Source: Acholeplasma sp. OttesenSCG-928-E16
Lineage (GTDB): Bacteria; Bacillota_I; Bacilli_A; Acholeplasmatales; Acholeplasmataceae
Length of the DNA: 64,000 nucleotides
Reading direction: 5' to 3'
Assembly (NCBI GenBank): GCA_030266845.1
Contig: JAJDIT010000004.1
Coordinates: 1 to 64,000 of the forward strand
Below, in pieces: positions 1-6,840 of the stretch (its first letter is position 1; each line of letters begins with the position of its first letter). The translations under genes and the position numbers were made by a program. The notes under the pieces were generated by a model that saw only the letters and a list, made by a program, of their open reading frames with translations, made no database searches and was not told where the DNA came from.

Positions 1-801
1 AAGCTCAATAACGTGCTCCATAAATTTGTCATAACAGTAACCGCCATTTGATTTATAGGCATCTATTAAATCCTCTAAAGCCTTTTTGCCAAAAAGCTTG
101 TAATGAGCCAAAAAATCATAAGCCATATCAGATATTTTCGCCTCTGTCCAATCAATGATTCCAACTAAGTTATTGTCATTATCGACTAATAAATGTCCAG
201 GATATAAATCTCCATGTATTAACCCTACTTCTAGTGGCCAATATTCCTCCTCACATAACCATTTATCCCATCTATCTAGTAAGCTGTTTGAAATGTCTAT
301 CTTAGCTTTTACAAACTCTATTCTTTCGATCATAATTTGCCTTAAGTCCATCGCATTATGTCTAGCAATTTTAAAATCAAACTTGCGATTATCTGCTAAC
401 CGGTGAAGAGAAACCAATGCCTTAGCAAACTCATTTGTATATTTTAAAGGGATGTTACTGATATCAAATATCCAATTTAGACTCATATCTTCGTTTGTAG
501 ATAAAACGGGAGTTCCTTGAACTTTCTTGTAAGCAATTAGGTCCTTCTCGCAAATTTCAAATTTCGGTACCCTAAATGATATGTTTGTTTGATTGAGCAG
601 GTCCAAAAACTCTTTTTCAACTTTTGCTTTTTCATATACATCTATTCTCCTTGGAAATCTCAAAATCCAGTCAGTTCCAAGCTCATCCACATAAAAGACG
701 ACCTGAAAATCAAGACCGATTTCATTTATAAATACATCTTTGATATTGCAAAAGCCGTATTTATTCATTATATTAATGATTTCTTGCTTATCCTTGCTCA
801 T
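1..801 (-). CDS. Macrolide 2'-phosphotransferase homologue (Mph/APH family), 3' end cut by the window edge
   Basis: The open frame runs from ATG at 801 to base 1 without a stop (267 residues visible; the family is about 300). Around residues 190-220 it carries the kinase catalytic loop IHGDLYPGHLLVD, followed by VGIIDWTEA with the metal-binding Asp. The HGDLYPGH version is characteristic of Mph macrolide kinases rather than aminoglycoside kinases. Family members use GTP to phosphorylate the 2'-OH of the macrolide desosamine. The start is supported by AAAGGAGC about 9 bases upstream. Actual resistance is not shown; many chromosomal homologues are uncharacterised. A 20-codon ORF lies just upstream. 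Confidence 0.82.
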   Translation of the reverse strand, partial: MSKDKQEIINIMNKYGFCNIKDVFINEIGLDFQVVFYVDELGTDWILRFPRRIDVYEKAKVEKEFLDLLNQTNISFRVPKFEICEKDLIAYKKVQGTPVLSTNEDMSLNWIFDISNIPLKYTNEFAKALVSLHRLADNRKFDFKIARHNAMDLRQIMIERIEFVKAKIDISNSLLDRWDKWLCEEEYWPLEVGLIHGDLYPGHLLVDNDNNLVGIIDWTEAKISDMAYDFLAHYKLFGKKALEDLIDAYKSNGGYCYDKFMEHVIEL

Positions 802-867
802 TTGATTTTTTGCTCCTTTAGATCATCCTTACTTTATAGATATTCAAATACTAAATCAATTAAAGAA

Positions 868-930
868 TTATAGCTTTTCTAATGATCTCGCAACAATCTT
901 ATTGTTAGTTTCCATTCTTGGTAACAACAT
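868..930 (-). other. Possible 20-codon leader ORF before the macrolide kinase
   Basis: ATG at 930 opens a 20-codon frame (MLLPRMETNNKIVARSLEKL) ending in TAA, 3 bases after the stop of the upstream membrane-protein gene and about 67 bases before the kinase start. The RNA can form two mutually exclusive stems here: TTGTTA with TAACAA, or AACAAT with ATTGTT. That is the layout of translational attenuators of some macrolide-resistance genes. There is no clear ribosome binding site, no recognised stalling motif, and no arm complementary to the kinase Shine-Dalgarno. It may be chance. Confidence 0.2.
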
Positions 931-933
931 ATT

Positions 934-1395
934 TTATTTTACCACGTGATTTAATAGAAAATGGGTTAGGTGAAGCATAAAAAAGATAATTGATAATCCA
1001 CAAGCAAACCAATTTTTTCGATCAATAGAAAGAAACGTAAAGGAAAGGCAAGGTGGAATAGTTAGTAATGCTAACACTGTTAAATTAACAGTGCCGCTAT
1101 AGTATAAAACCCAATTTATGTAATATATAATTAGGCAAATAATAGAAGCTATTAAGAAGGGGGTTCTTATAGAAAGCTTTTTTTCTTTTTTGTTTATTAA
1201 TAGTATAAGTGATGCAATCATTAATACTTGAAATATCGTCTGAAAAATATCAATCACCGGTGTTGTTGACTCTATTCTTAGTGGATCATTACTAGATGGA
1301 ACAAATACCCATACTATATTTGGAATCATAACTAATGCAAATAGAATTAATCCAATAAAAGAAAACCCCATTTTAAATTGAATCTTTTTTCCCAT
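934..1395 (-). CDS. Small integral membrane protein, unknown function
   Basis: A 153-residue protein with about five hydrophobic segments (near residues 8-31, 46-66, 78-96, 103-120 and 130-148), a Lys-rich loop (NKKEKK) after the second, and no signal peptide. Start ATG at 1395 follows AAGGAGAAACG. I do not recognise a family. It lies between an AraC-type regulator upstream and a macrolide kinase downstream, in the same orientation. Confidence 0.7.
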   Translation of the reverse strand: MGKKIQFKMGFSFIGLILFALVMIPNIVWVFVPSSNDPLRIESTTPVIDIFQTIFQVLMIASLILLINKKEKKLSIRTPFLIASIICLIIYYINWVLYYSGTVNLTVLALLTIPPCLSFTFLSIDRKNWFACGLSIIFFMLHLTHFLLNHVVK

Positions 1396-1450
1396 CGTTT
1401 CTCCTTAATAGCTTTTATATGTCTATTATAGACAATTTTCTATCACCTTA

Positions 1451-2317
1451 TTACTTTTTGTTTAATTCATTAACTGGTAGCCAAATTTCACATTCATAAT
1501 CATCTTTACTTGGGTCTTTATGTGGTGGGTAATATTCAATATCTACACCACTTGCTAGTTCATATGATTCATTACCTGGTAACCACTCTTTAAAGATAAA
1601 GGTATTTACTGTCTGCAAGGATGTTGGTAAAGCACCTACTGCTTTAAACTTGACCCATTTTCCTGCCTCAATGGTTCTAACCTCAAAACCTTCAGGAATA
1701 TCATCACTTATAAATTTTCCAGCAATCATATAATCAAAAGTTTCCTTTTGATCTTTTTCGGTAAAGCATATTCCATACATTCCAATCATATGCTTTTCTG
1801 CCGCTTCATGATTACATATTTTTGGCATTAATTCACTCCAAAATTTTGGAATACTTTGATATGCATCATCATATCTCACTTTTCTAACAACCCCAATAAC
1901 TTGAAACTCTTTTAAATCTTCTACTTTGTAATCCATTTCTTTTCCTCCTTTTATTATTATAGAAATGTTTAGAGGTAAAAATGGTTTGATGTTTAACAAG
2001 TTTGCTTTCGTATCTCTTGGAGAAAATCCATGATATCTCTTATATGCTTTAGAGAAACTCTCAGGAGTTTCGTATAGGTATTTATAAGCAATGTCAATGA
2101 TACTAGAATTTTCATTTGATAGCTCCAAAGCAGCAAGATATAGCCTCCTATTTCTTATGTATTCGGATAATGTATATCCAGTTAGAATACTAAATCCTTT
2201 GTGAAAATAGAAAGGAGAAATCAAGACATAGTCAGCGACATCTTCTAAAACTATATTTGATAATAAATTTTTCTCAATATAACTGACTGCTTTTTTTAAA
2301 CTTGTGATCCATTCCAT
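1451..2317 (-). CDS. AraC-family regulator with C-terminal GyrI-like effector-binding domain
   Basis: Residues 1-105 form the double helix-turn-helix of AraC/XylS regulators (ALELSNENSSIIDIAYKYLYET, then SFSKAYKRYHGFSPRD). Residues about 128-288 are a GyrI-like / AraC_E_bind domain starting MDYKVEDLKEFQVIGVVRKVRY, which in relatives binds amphipathic small molecules. Start ATG 2317 follows GAGGTAAATAA. The sequence between the domains (about residues 119-127, IIIKGGKE) is encoded by AAAGGAGGAAAAGAA directly before an in-frame ATG at 1936. That is a textbook ribosome binding site, so a separate 161-residue effector-domain protein could also be made. Target genes cannot be read from the sequence. 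Confidence 0.85.
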   Translation of the reverse strand: MEWITSLKKAVSYIEKNLLSNIVLEDVADYVLISPFYFHKGFSILTGYTLSEYIRNRRLYLAALELSNENSSIIDIAYKYLYETPESFSKAYKRYHGFSPRDTKANLLNIKPFLPLNISIIIKGGKEMDYKVEDLKEFQVIGVVRKVRYDDAYQSIPKFWSELMPKICNHEAAEKHMIGMYGICFTEKDQKETFDYMIAGKFISDDIPEGFEVRTIEAGKWVKFKAVGALPTSLQTVNTFIFKEWLPGNESYELASGVDIEYYPPHKDPSKDDYECEIWLPVNELNKK

Positions 2318-2385
2318 TTATTTACCTCGACTTCTATTTTAAATAAGAAATAAGAAAAAATCTTGTCATTTTTTGTTTTAATTTG

Positions 2386-2805
2386 TCATTTTAAAGGTCT
2401 TATTTTGGCAGATAGAAAAAGGATGATGTCATTAACTTGTTCTTTATTTGTAACTCTATACCTTATCCATCCACCGCTTCCACATGGGTATCTGTTTTTC
2501 CATGTTAGTAGCGCATACTCACTTAATTGTCCTTCAATTTGGTTAATAGCCTCACTTCTTATTTGGAAAAATACTGTGAAAGAATCTTTTTCGGCGTGAA
2601 TATCACAAATATGTTTTTTGTTATGCCTGTAGCTTTTGCCCCAACCATAGTCTTTGCCATATGGAAATCTTATTTTATCAGATAGATTGTAATTGTTTTT
2701 CAAAAAAACTTCAATTTGAAGCCATGCTTCTTTACTTCTTCCACTGTATTCTAACATCTCATCAAATGAAGGCTTATTGTTTTTATCAAGCATTCTCTCA
2801 TTCAT
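2386..2805 (-). CDS. DUF3788 family protein
   Basis: A 139-residue soluble protein. The order of motifs matches the DUF3788 family: an N-terminal Trp-containing helix (SGRSKEAWLQIEVFL), then KDYGWGKSYRHNKKHICDIHAEKDSFTVFFQI, and a C-terminal GSGGWIRYRVTNKEQVNDIILFLSAKIRP. The biochemical function of the family is unknown; it is common as a single accessory gene in Firmicutes. ATG 2805 follows AAAGGAATAAAAT. It sits between a lipoprotein gene and the AraC regulator on the same strand with short gaps. Confidence 0.75.
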   Translation of the reverse strand: MNERMLDKNNKPSFDEMLEYSGRSKEAWLQIEVFLKNNYNLSDKIRFPYGKDYGWGKSYRHNKKHICDIHAEKDSFTVFFQIRSEAINQIEGQLSEYALLTWKNRYPCGSGGWIRYRVTNKEQVNDIILFLSAKIRPLK

Positions 2806-2840
2806 ATTTTATTCCTTTTTCTATTAGTAGTTGAACTCAA

Positions 2841-3542
2841 TTACCATACGTAATATGGTGTATCTGAATATTCGCTCTCTGAAAATGATGTATTAGTAGA
2901 AACAAGGTACTTAACATTTTTTAAGATCGAATTTTCATAATAATAACCAAATATTGTCATACTTCCTTTCCAAATGCCAGTCCAAAGTTTGACCTCTACG
3001 TCAATAAGGGTATATACTTTATCAAGATAGATGAAAGTAATACTAAAATCTGAGTCAAAAGTGATTGAATGTTCTATGTATAAAGATTTTCCTCCCCATG
3101 CATGACTTGTTTCAAAAACTTCAAACTCATAATCGATAACTGTTAAAATATCAAGATTTAGTCTTTGTACTCCTAAATATCTATTTTCAAAAAAATCTTT
3201 TTTCATTGGTTTTTCAGCAGTTAAAACCTCGTTGTTAAATTCTTTAAAAGTATCATAATTCCAAGCATAAACAGCTTTATCACCAAGTTCATTCATTTCG
3301 CTTAAGTAAATTCCACTATTGTCTTTGATTGTTGTTGAACTTAAAAAAGAACCATATTCTAGTTCACCCTCTAATGAGTATATTTCTAAGCCATTATTCA
3401 CTATATCAAGTCCATTAATATGCCTCATTTCATTTTTAGCTTTTGCATAAGCTTCCTCTTTGGTGTACTCATCATATCCTTTACATGATGTGGCCAATAA
3501 TGTTATAAGAAGCATTGTTAATATTGATAAAGCATTTTTCAT
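2841..3542 (-). CDS. Lipoprotein of unknown function
   Basis: A 233-residue protein with a lipoprotein signal peptide: MKNALSILTMLLITLLATSC, with lipidation expected at Cys20 (lipobox LATSC). The mature part has no family I recognise. It is rich in aromatic residues and beta-prone stretches and ends SEYSDTPYYVW. Start ATG 3542 follows AGAGGAGATAACT. It should be anchored on the outer face of the cytoplasmic membrane. No transport or enzyme motif is visible. Confidence 0.72.
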   Translation of the reverse strand: MKNALSILTMLLITLLATSCKGYDEYTKEEAYAKAKNEMRHINGLDIVNNGLEIYSLEGELEYGSFLSSTTIKDNSGIYLSEMNELGDKAVYAWNYDTFKEFNNEVLTAEKPMKKDFFENRYLGVQRLNLDILTVIDYEFEVFETSHAWGGKSLYIEHSITFDSDFSITFIYLDKVYTLIDVEVKLWTGIWKGSMTIFGYYYENSILKNVKYLVSTNTSFSESEYSDTPYYVW

Positions 3543-4157
3543 AGTTATCTCCTCTGCTTAAACAATCATTTATCATACTTGTTATCTTCTTTATGTTAAC
3601 ACATTTTATATAGAACTATATAAAAAATATGTAGTTACTAGTTGAAAAACAAAAGGATTGGTAAAGATAGAATATTTAAAAACCATAAGAATCCTTTATG
3701 AATTTAGTTTTTTTAAAAAAAAGCAAGACTACAAATTCTTGATGATAATTAAAAATAACACTTAGATTTATTATATTATTGAACTTTTTTACCAAATAGC
3801 TATCGTCTCACGCAATAATGATGCTTCTTTAGTCATATCACTCTTTAATTTGGCAACAAAAAAAGCCGCCCCAGCAGCCTTGTGGATAACCTTTGCTCAA
3901 GAATATGGACAGCTAAACCGTAATCAAGGATTTTTTAAAGTTTCATTGTTAATCATTAAGTATTAATCTTTTTTGTTTTAAGAACATTGAACTTTAATTT
4001 TTAAATATTAAATTTTGAACTTTTACCTAGTTGCATCAACAGGAAAAATTATCCAAATTTTTATATTAATCTTCATTTTCGTTTGAAGTAACGCCATATT
4101 GTTTAGGTTTTCGTTGGAGCGGCAATATTTAGTTTTTTTTGGTGATTATATTACGGC
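3543..4157. other. 615-bp stretch without a clear gene; possible gene remnant at 3764-3966
   Basis: No ORF with a start and ribosome binding site is present. On plus, a frame opens after a TAG near 3764 and runs about 66 codons to a TAA near 3966 (it includes AAPAALWITFAQEYGQLNRN), with a local GC-rich patch and no ATG; it could be a fossil of a coding region. An 8-bp inverted repeat (AAAGGATT at 3652-3659, AATCCTTT at 3690-3697) lies to its left, followed by a T-run on plus. I cannot assign a function. Confidence 0.3.
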
Positions 4158-4175
4158 CTAAACCGTAATATAATC
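4144..4175. repeat. Perfect 13-bp inverted repeat overlapping a stop codon
   Basis: GATTATATTACGG (4144-4156) and CCGTAATATAATC (4163-4175) are perfect complements around a 6-base loop that contains the TAG stop of the minus-strand gene. There is no T-run after the stem on either strand (the minus side has an A-run), so it is not a standard intrinsic terminator. The outer GTGATTAT (4142-4149) recurs at 4922 and 4959 next to the divergent WYL regulator gene. Confidence 0.7.
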
Positions 4176-4796
4176 AACTTCAATGAACGTTGTTGCATTT
4201 GATTCTGATAACTTGTAGTCAATAGAATTCGAAAACTCAATTAATTCTGATTCGTAATTCTCGATGAAATCAGCTATTTTATTTGGATCAACTATTTTCA
4301 AGGTTGATTTTTTCATAAAATCCTCAGAATGTGCTTTAATGTCTTCTGGCTTTCTATCACTCGAGTTTCCAAGAATAGAAGTTAAATATGCTTCGAGCTT
4401 CCTTGGTAAATTCTCTTTCTCATCCGTATCAATCTCTTCCTTTGCTTCTTGATATTGTTTTTTCAATATCCTTAGCAAGTTTTGTTCCTGGTATAGATTT
4501 GCTTTTCTTTCTATTGCATCTGCTACTACCAAATTCAAACCATTTATATTGATTATAGTATTAGCATTGGATTTTACAATAGCGGCTCTAAGAACTTTTC
4601 TATTACTGATTAATTGATTAACTTTTATTAAGTTTGACTTCATCTCTTCTTCAACTTTGTTCACATTAATCCCTTCGATAGTCTGTGACTCGCCTTTTTT
4701 AATGGCAACAAATCTTTCATTCGATGCTTTATTGATTCTTGCGTCTAAAACTTTCAGTGTTGATAAAGCTTGATGGATCGACATTTTAACTGGCAT
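4158..4796 (-). CDS. Coiled-coil protein resembling the DIP1984/septicolysin-like family
   Basis: About 212 residues from ATG 4796, chosen because GGGAGGTAATAAAA precedes it; an upstream in-frame ATG at 4820 lacks a site and would lie before this Shine-Dalgarno. The protein is mostly charged helix: long amphipathic helices with a central VNQLISNRKVLRAAIVKSN segment and an end LSESNATTFIEVDYI. This layout (helical arms, N-x-T-x-I/L pattern near the C-terminus) resembles DIP1984-type proteins, often carried by phages and islands. The resemblance is by eye and the function is unknown. It is divergent from a WYL regulator, with which it shares a 173-bp intergenic region. Confidence 0.6.
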   Translation of the reverse strand: MPVKMSIHQALSTLKVLDARINKASNERFVAIKKGESQTIEGINVNKVEEEMKSNLIKVNQLISNRKVLRAAIVKSNANTIININGLNLVVADAIERKANLYQEQNLLRILKKQYQEAKEEIDTDEKENLPRKLEAYLTSILGNSSDRKPEDIKAHSEDFMKKSTLKIVDPNKIADFIENYESELIEFSNSIDYKLSESNATTFIEVDYITV

Positions 4797-4878
4797 TTTT
4801 ATTACCTCCCTTTCTTTCATAATTCCATTGTATCAAGTAAGAGAATTTTGTTAAATTGGCAAATCATCTATTTTTATT

Positions 4879-4966
4879 GACCACTTTTCTATACTATAGA
4901 GGTATTTATCCAATAATCACTGTGATTATGACCACTTTTTGTGGTATCATATTTAAGGGTGATTAT
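4879..4966. promoter_or_regulatory. Candidate operator region between the coiled-coil gene and the WYL regulator
   Basis: Three kinds of repeat crowd here. A 17-bp palindrome at 4913-4929 reads ATAATCAC-T-GTGATTAT. Direct repeats GACCACTTTT lie at 4879-4888 and 4930-4939, 51 bp apart. ACCAC-TTTTT-GTGGT forms an inverted repeat at 4931-4945, abutting a possible -10 TATCAT at 4945-4950. Another GTGATTAT follows at 4959-4966 beside the Shine-Dalgarno. The natural reading is autoregulation by the adjacent WYL protein; this is inference. Confidence 0.45.
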
Positions 4967-4969
4967 TTT

Positions 4970-5971
4970 ATGGAAGAAAAAATAAAGGTTAATATTCCGA
5001 AGAATGTATATGAAATACTTATTAAAGATATGGAATTATTTGAGTTTATCAAACCAAACGGATCACTAAACAAAAATCTTTTTTATAACACATTAATAAC
5101 AAACTACTATCAAAATTATAGTGAATCAGAAAAAAAGATTCATAATACCATTACTGATGAACTAGTAAACCACTCCAATTTAAAAACAAGCGATATTGAA
5201 TATATCTCTTCTTTAATCACAAGCAAAATCCAAAAGTACAATTTGAACCTTACTTCTACTAAATATGAAGTTAGTATTTCAATGAAACCGACCGGATTAT
5301 CTACTGTTGCTTTCGAATATATTTATAATTATTTACTGAACAATTCTACTATTTCTAGTTTTTTTAGAAATATGTTTACATCTTATTCGATTAAACCTCA
5401 AAACTTAAGGGAAAGAATCATCTTCAAAAATAAATTTGATATCATTAATGAGGGAATTCTAAAAAAGAAGAAAATATTTTTCTCTTATTCAAAGGATAAT
5501 AGAAGATATGAAGTATCTCCTTATATGATTGCAAATTCAAAAGAAGAATTATTTAACTATCTACTTTGTTCAATGGAAAATCAAATATCTACTTTTAGAA
5601 TAACAAGAATAAATAAAATCGGATTACTAAACACTAGTTCTTCTGTACCTCTTGACCATAGGGCAAACTTAGATTTAATGAGCGAATTAGGCCCTCAATT
5701 TCATATAGCTCTCAATGAGAAGGAGACAGTCGTCATTAGACTAAGTGAAAATGGAAAAAGAATGTTTAAAAGTATATATTTGCATAGGCCAACTCCAACG
5801 AAAATAGAGAATAATCTGTACTATTTTGACTGTTCATATAATCAATTATTTCAATATTTTAGTAGATTCGGAAAATTTGCATATGTATTATATCCCAAAT
5901 CACTAAGAGATAGAATCAAAACTTTCTATTTAGAAGGCTATAATAAATATGAAGCAAAAAAAAGTGAATAA
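4970..5971 (+). CDS. WYL-domain transcriptional regulator
   Basis: A 333-residue protein from ATG 4970, following AAGGGTGATTATTTT; the longer frame from 4856 would run through the operator repeats and was not used. The N-terminus (MEEKIKVNIPKNVYEILIKD) looks like a ribbon-helix-helix strand and helix. Residues about 165-235 are a WYL domain (ILKKKKIFFSYSKDNRRYEVSPYMI, then TFRITRINKIGLLN), followed by a WCX-like C-terminal region (ETVVIRLSENGKRMFKS). WYL proteins sense ligands or nucleic acid and often control defence or mobile-element genes. It is the only plus-strand gene in the first 12 kb. Confidence 0.75.
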   Translation: MEEKIKVNIPKNVYEILIKDMELFEFIKPNGSLNKNLFYNTLITNYYQNYSESEKKIHNTITDELVNHSNLKTSDIEYISSLITSKIQKYNLNLTSTKYEVSISMKPTGLSTVAFEYIYNYLLNNSTISSFFRNMFTSYSIKPQNLRERIIFKNKFDIINEGILKKKKIFFSYSKDNRRYEVSPYMIANSKEELFNYLLCSMENQISTFRITRINKIGLLNTSSSVPLDHRANLDLMSELGPQFHIALNEKETVVIRLSENGKRMFKSIYLHRPTPTKIENNLYYFDCSYNQLFQYFSRFGKFAYVLYPKSLRDRIKTFYLEGYNKYEAKKSE

Positions 5972-6012
5972 GTTATTTTTATTTAGTCTCAATCATTTTC
6001 ATATATTTTGTA

Positions 6013-6396
6013 TTATTCTTTTTTTTGAGTTTTAACGCTTAATGATTGGTAGAATCTGAATAATTGATTTAGTGAGTATTCATAACTTTTAATCACTTTT
6101 CCGTCATGGTTTAAACTAAACAATTTATATGATCCCAAAAAGAGCTCATCATTTCTTTGTTGTTGCTGAATTAATCCAATAAAAAAACACAATGCCCTAC
6201 GTAAGAAATTATAGTCACTTTCTTTATTCCTTTTGGTCATAAAAAGATAACAGTAGTAATCACTCATAAGCAGCATATCAGCAATAAATTGTTTCTTTCT
6301 TCCGTGAATATTTGATATTACTGGTTTATTCATCTCTACATTTTTTGGTTCTAATCCTGCCATTATTCTTTTTATTTCGCTATCAAAAACATCCAT
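6013..6396 (-). CDS. Riboswitch-controlled 127-residue protein, unknown function
   Basis: Start ATG 6396 (MDVFDSEIKRIM) is chosen because AAAAGAGGGATAAA precedes it. A longer frame to 6471 would run through the upstream terminator and riboswitch and has no ribosome binding site. The protein is soluble-looking, Gln-rich in the middle (LIQQQQRNDE), and has no recognised motif or membrane segment. Its leader holds a SAM-clan aptamer candidate and an intrinsic terminator, which points to a link with methionine or S-adenosylmethionine metabolism. No sequence feature of the protein itself shows this. Confidence 0.6.
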   Translation of the reverse strand: MDVFDSEIKRIMAGLEPKNVEMNKPVISNIHGRKKQFIADMLLMSDYYCYLFMTKRNKESDYNFLRRALCFFIGLIQQQQRNDELFLGSYKLFSLNHDGKVIKSYEYSLNQLFRFYQSLSVKTQKKE

Positions 6397-6412
6397 TTTA
6401 TCCCTCTTTTCT

Positions 6413-6445
6413 ACCAAAAAAAGAAAATACCATCGATGATGGTAT
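6413..6445 (-). terminator. Intrinsic terminator of the riboswitch expression platform
   Basis: On minus, ATACCATC-ATC-GATGGTAT forms a perfect 8-bp stem (6427-6434 with 6438-6445), followed by TTTTCTTTTTTT. Its 5' arm and loop contain CCATCAT (6436-6442), fully complementary to ATGATGG (6465-6471), which lies just 3' of the aptamer. A competing antiterminator is therefore possible. Confidence 0.78.
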
Positions 6446-6464
6446 AAATGTAAAAAAGATATAT

Positions 6465-6541
6465 CCATCATTCAAGCTTTAGCACCTTGCCTATTGGTAG
6501 GTTGCTGAAGGGTCCCAGAGCTTGTCTCTATCCTTCTCTTT
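6465..6541 (-). promoter_or_regulatory. SAM-clan (S-box/SAM-IV-like) riboswitch candidate
   Basis: On minus the leader contains CCCTTCAGCAACC, a small hairpin CCTA-CCAA-TAGG, then CAAGGTGCTAA. These spaced segments are the core signature of the SAM-I/SAM-IV clan (CAGCAACC then AAGGTGCTAA). A closing helix CAAGCT/AGCTTG (6 bp) encloses the core. The 5' half differs from a canonical S-box, which usually reads GGGACTGGCCC, so the exact subclass is open. Downstream lie an antiterminator arm, an intrinsic terminator and a gene of unknown function. Confidence 0.6.
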
Positions 6542-6840
6542 ATGGTAAATTTATTTTATCTTACTAGCTATGTTAAGTCAATAAAATAATTTAGTTATTT
6601 ATAGTGAATTCCTATTTGATGAATTAAGTATGATACATAAGCTATGCTGTTCAATTAATCTCTTGATAAAGCTTAGCTCTTCGCGTTAGTCCTAAAATCT
6701 TATAGAGGAGTAATAAATTGGTGACATTTCAACCAATGAGAATAGAACCAGTGATAAAATATGATGATAATTATAATTAAACATCCAACCGTTATAATCC
6801 TTTGAAACTTGCTGCATGTCGTGTATATCATCAAACCCTC
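6542..6840. other. Intergenic stretch, no gene seen
   Basis: About 300 bp between the SAM-clan leader and the 3' end of the leucine-rich-repeat lipoprotein gene. It should hold the promoter of the riboswitch transcript. I see no ORF with a start site, RNA gene or strong hairpin. Confidence 0.5.

Noticed and set aside
4144-4175. Intrinsic terminator for the coiled-coil gene
   Set aside because: The stem is strong but is followed by an A-run, not a T-run, on the transcribed strand; recorded as an inverted repeat instead.
6397-6471. N-terminal extension of the riboswitch-controlled protein
   Set aside because: The in-frame ATG at 6471 lies at the edge of the aptamer and translation would cross the terminator; the ATG at 6396 has a good ribosome binding site.
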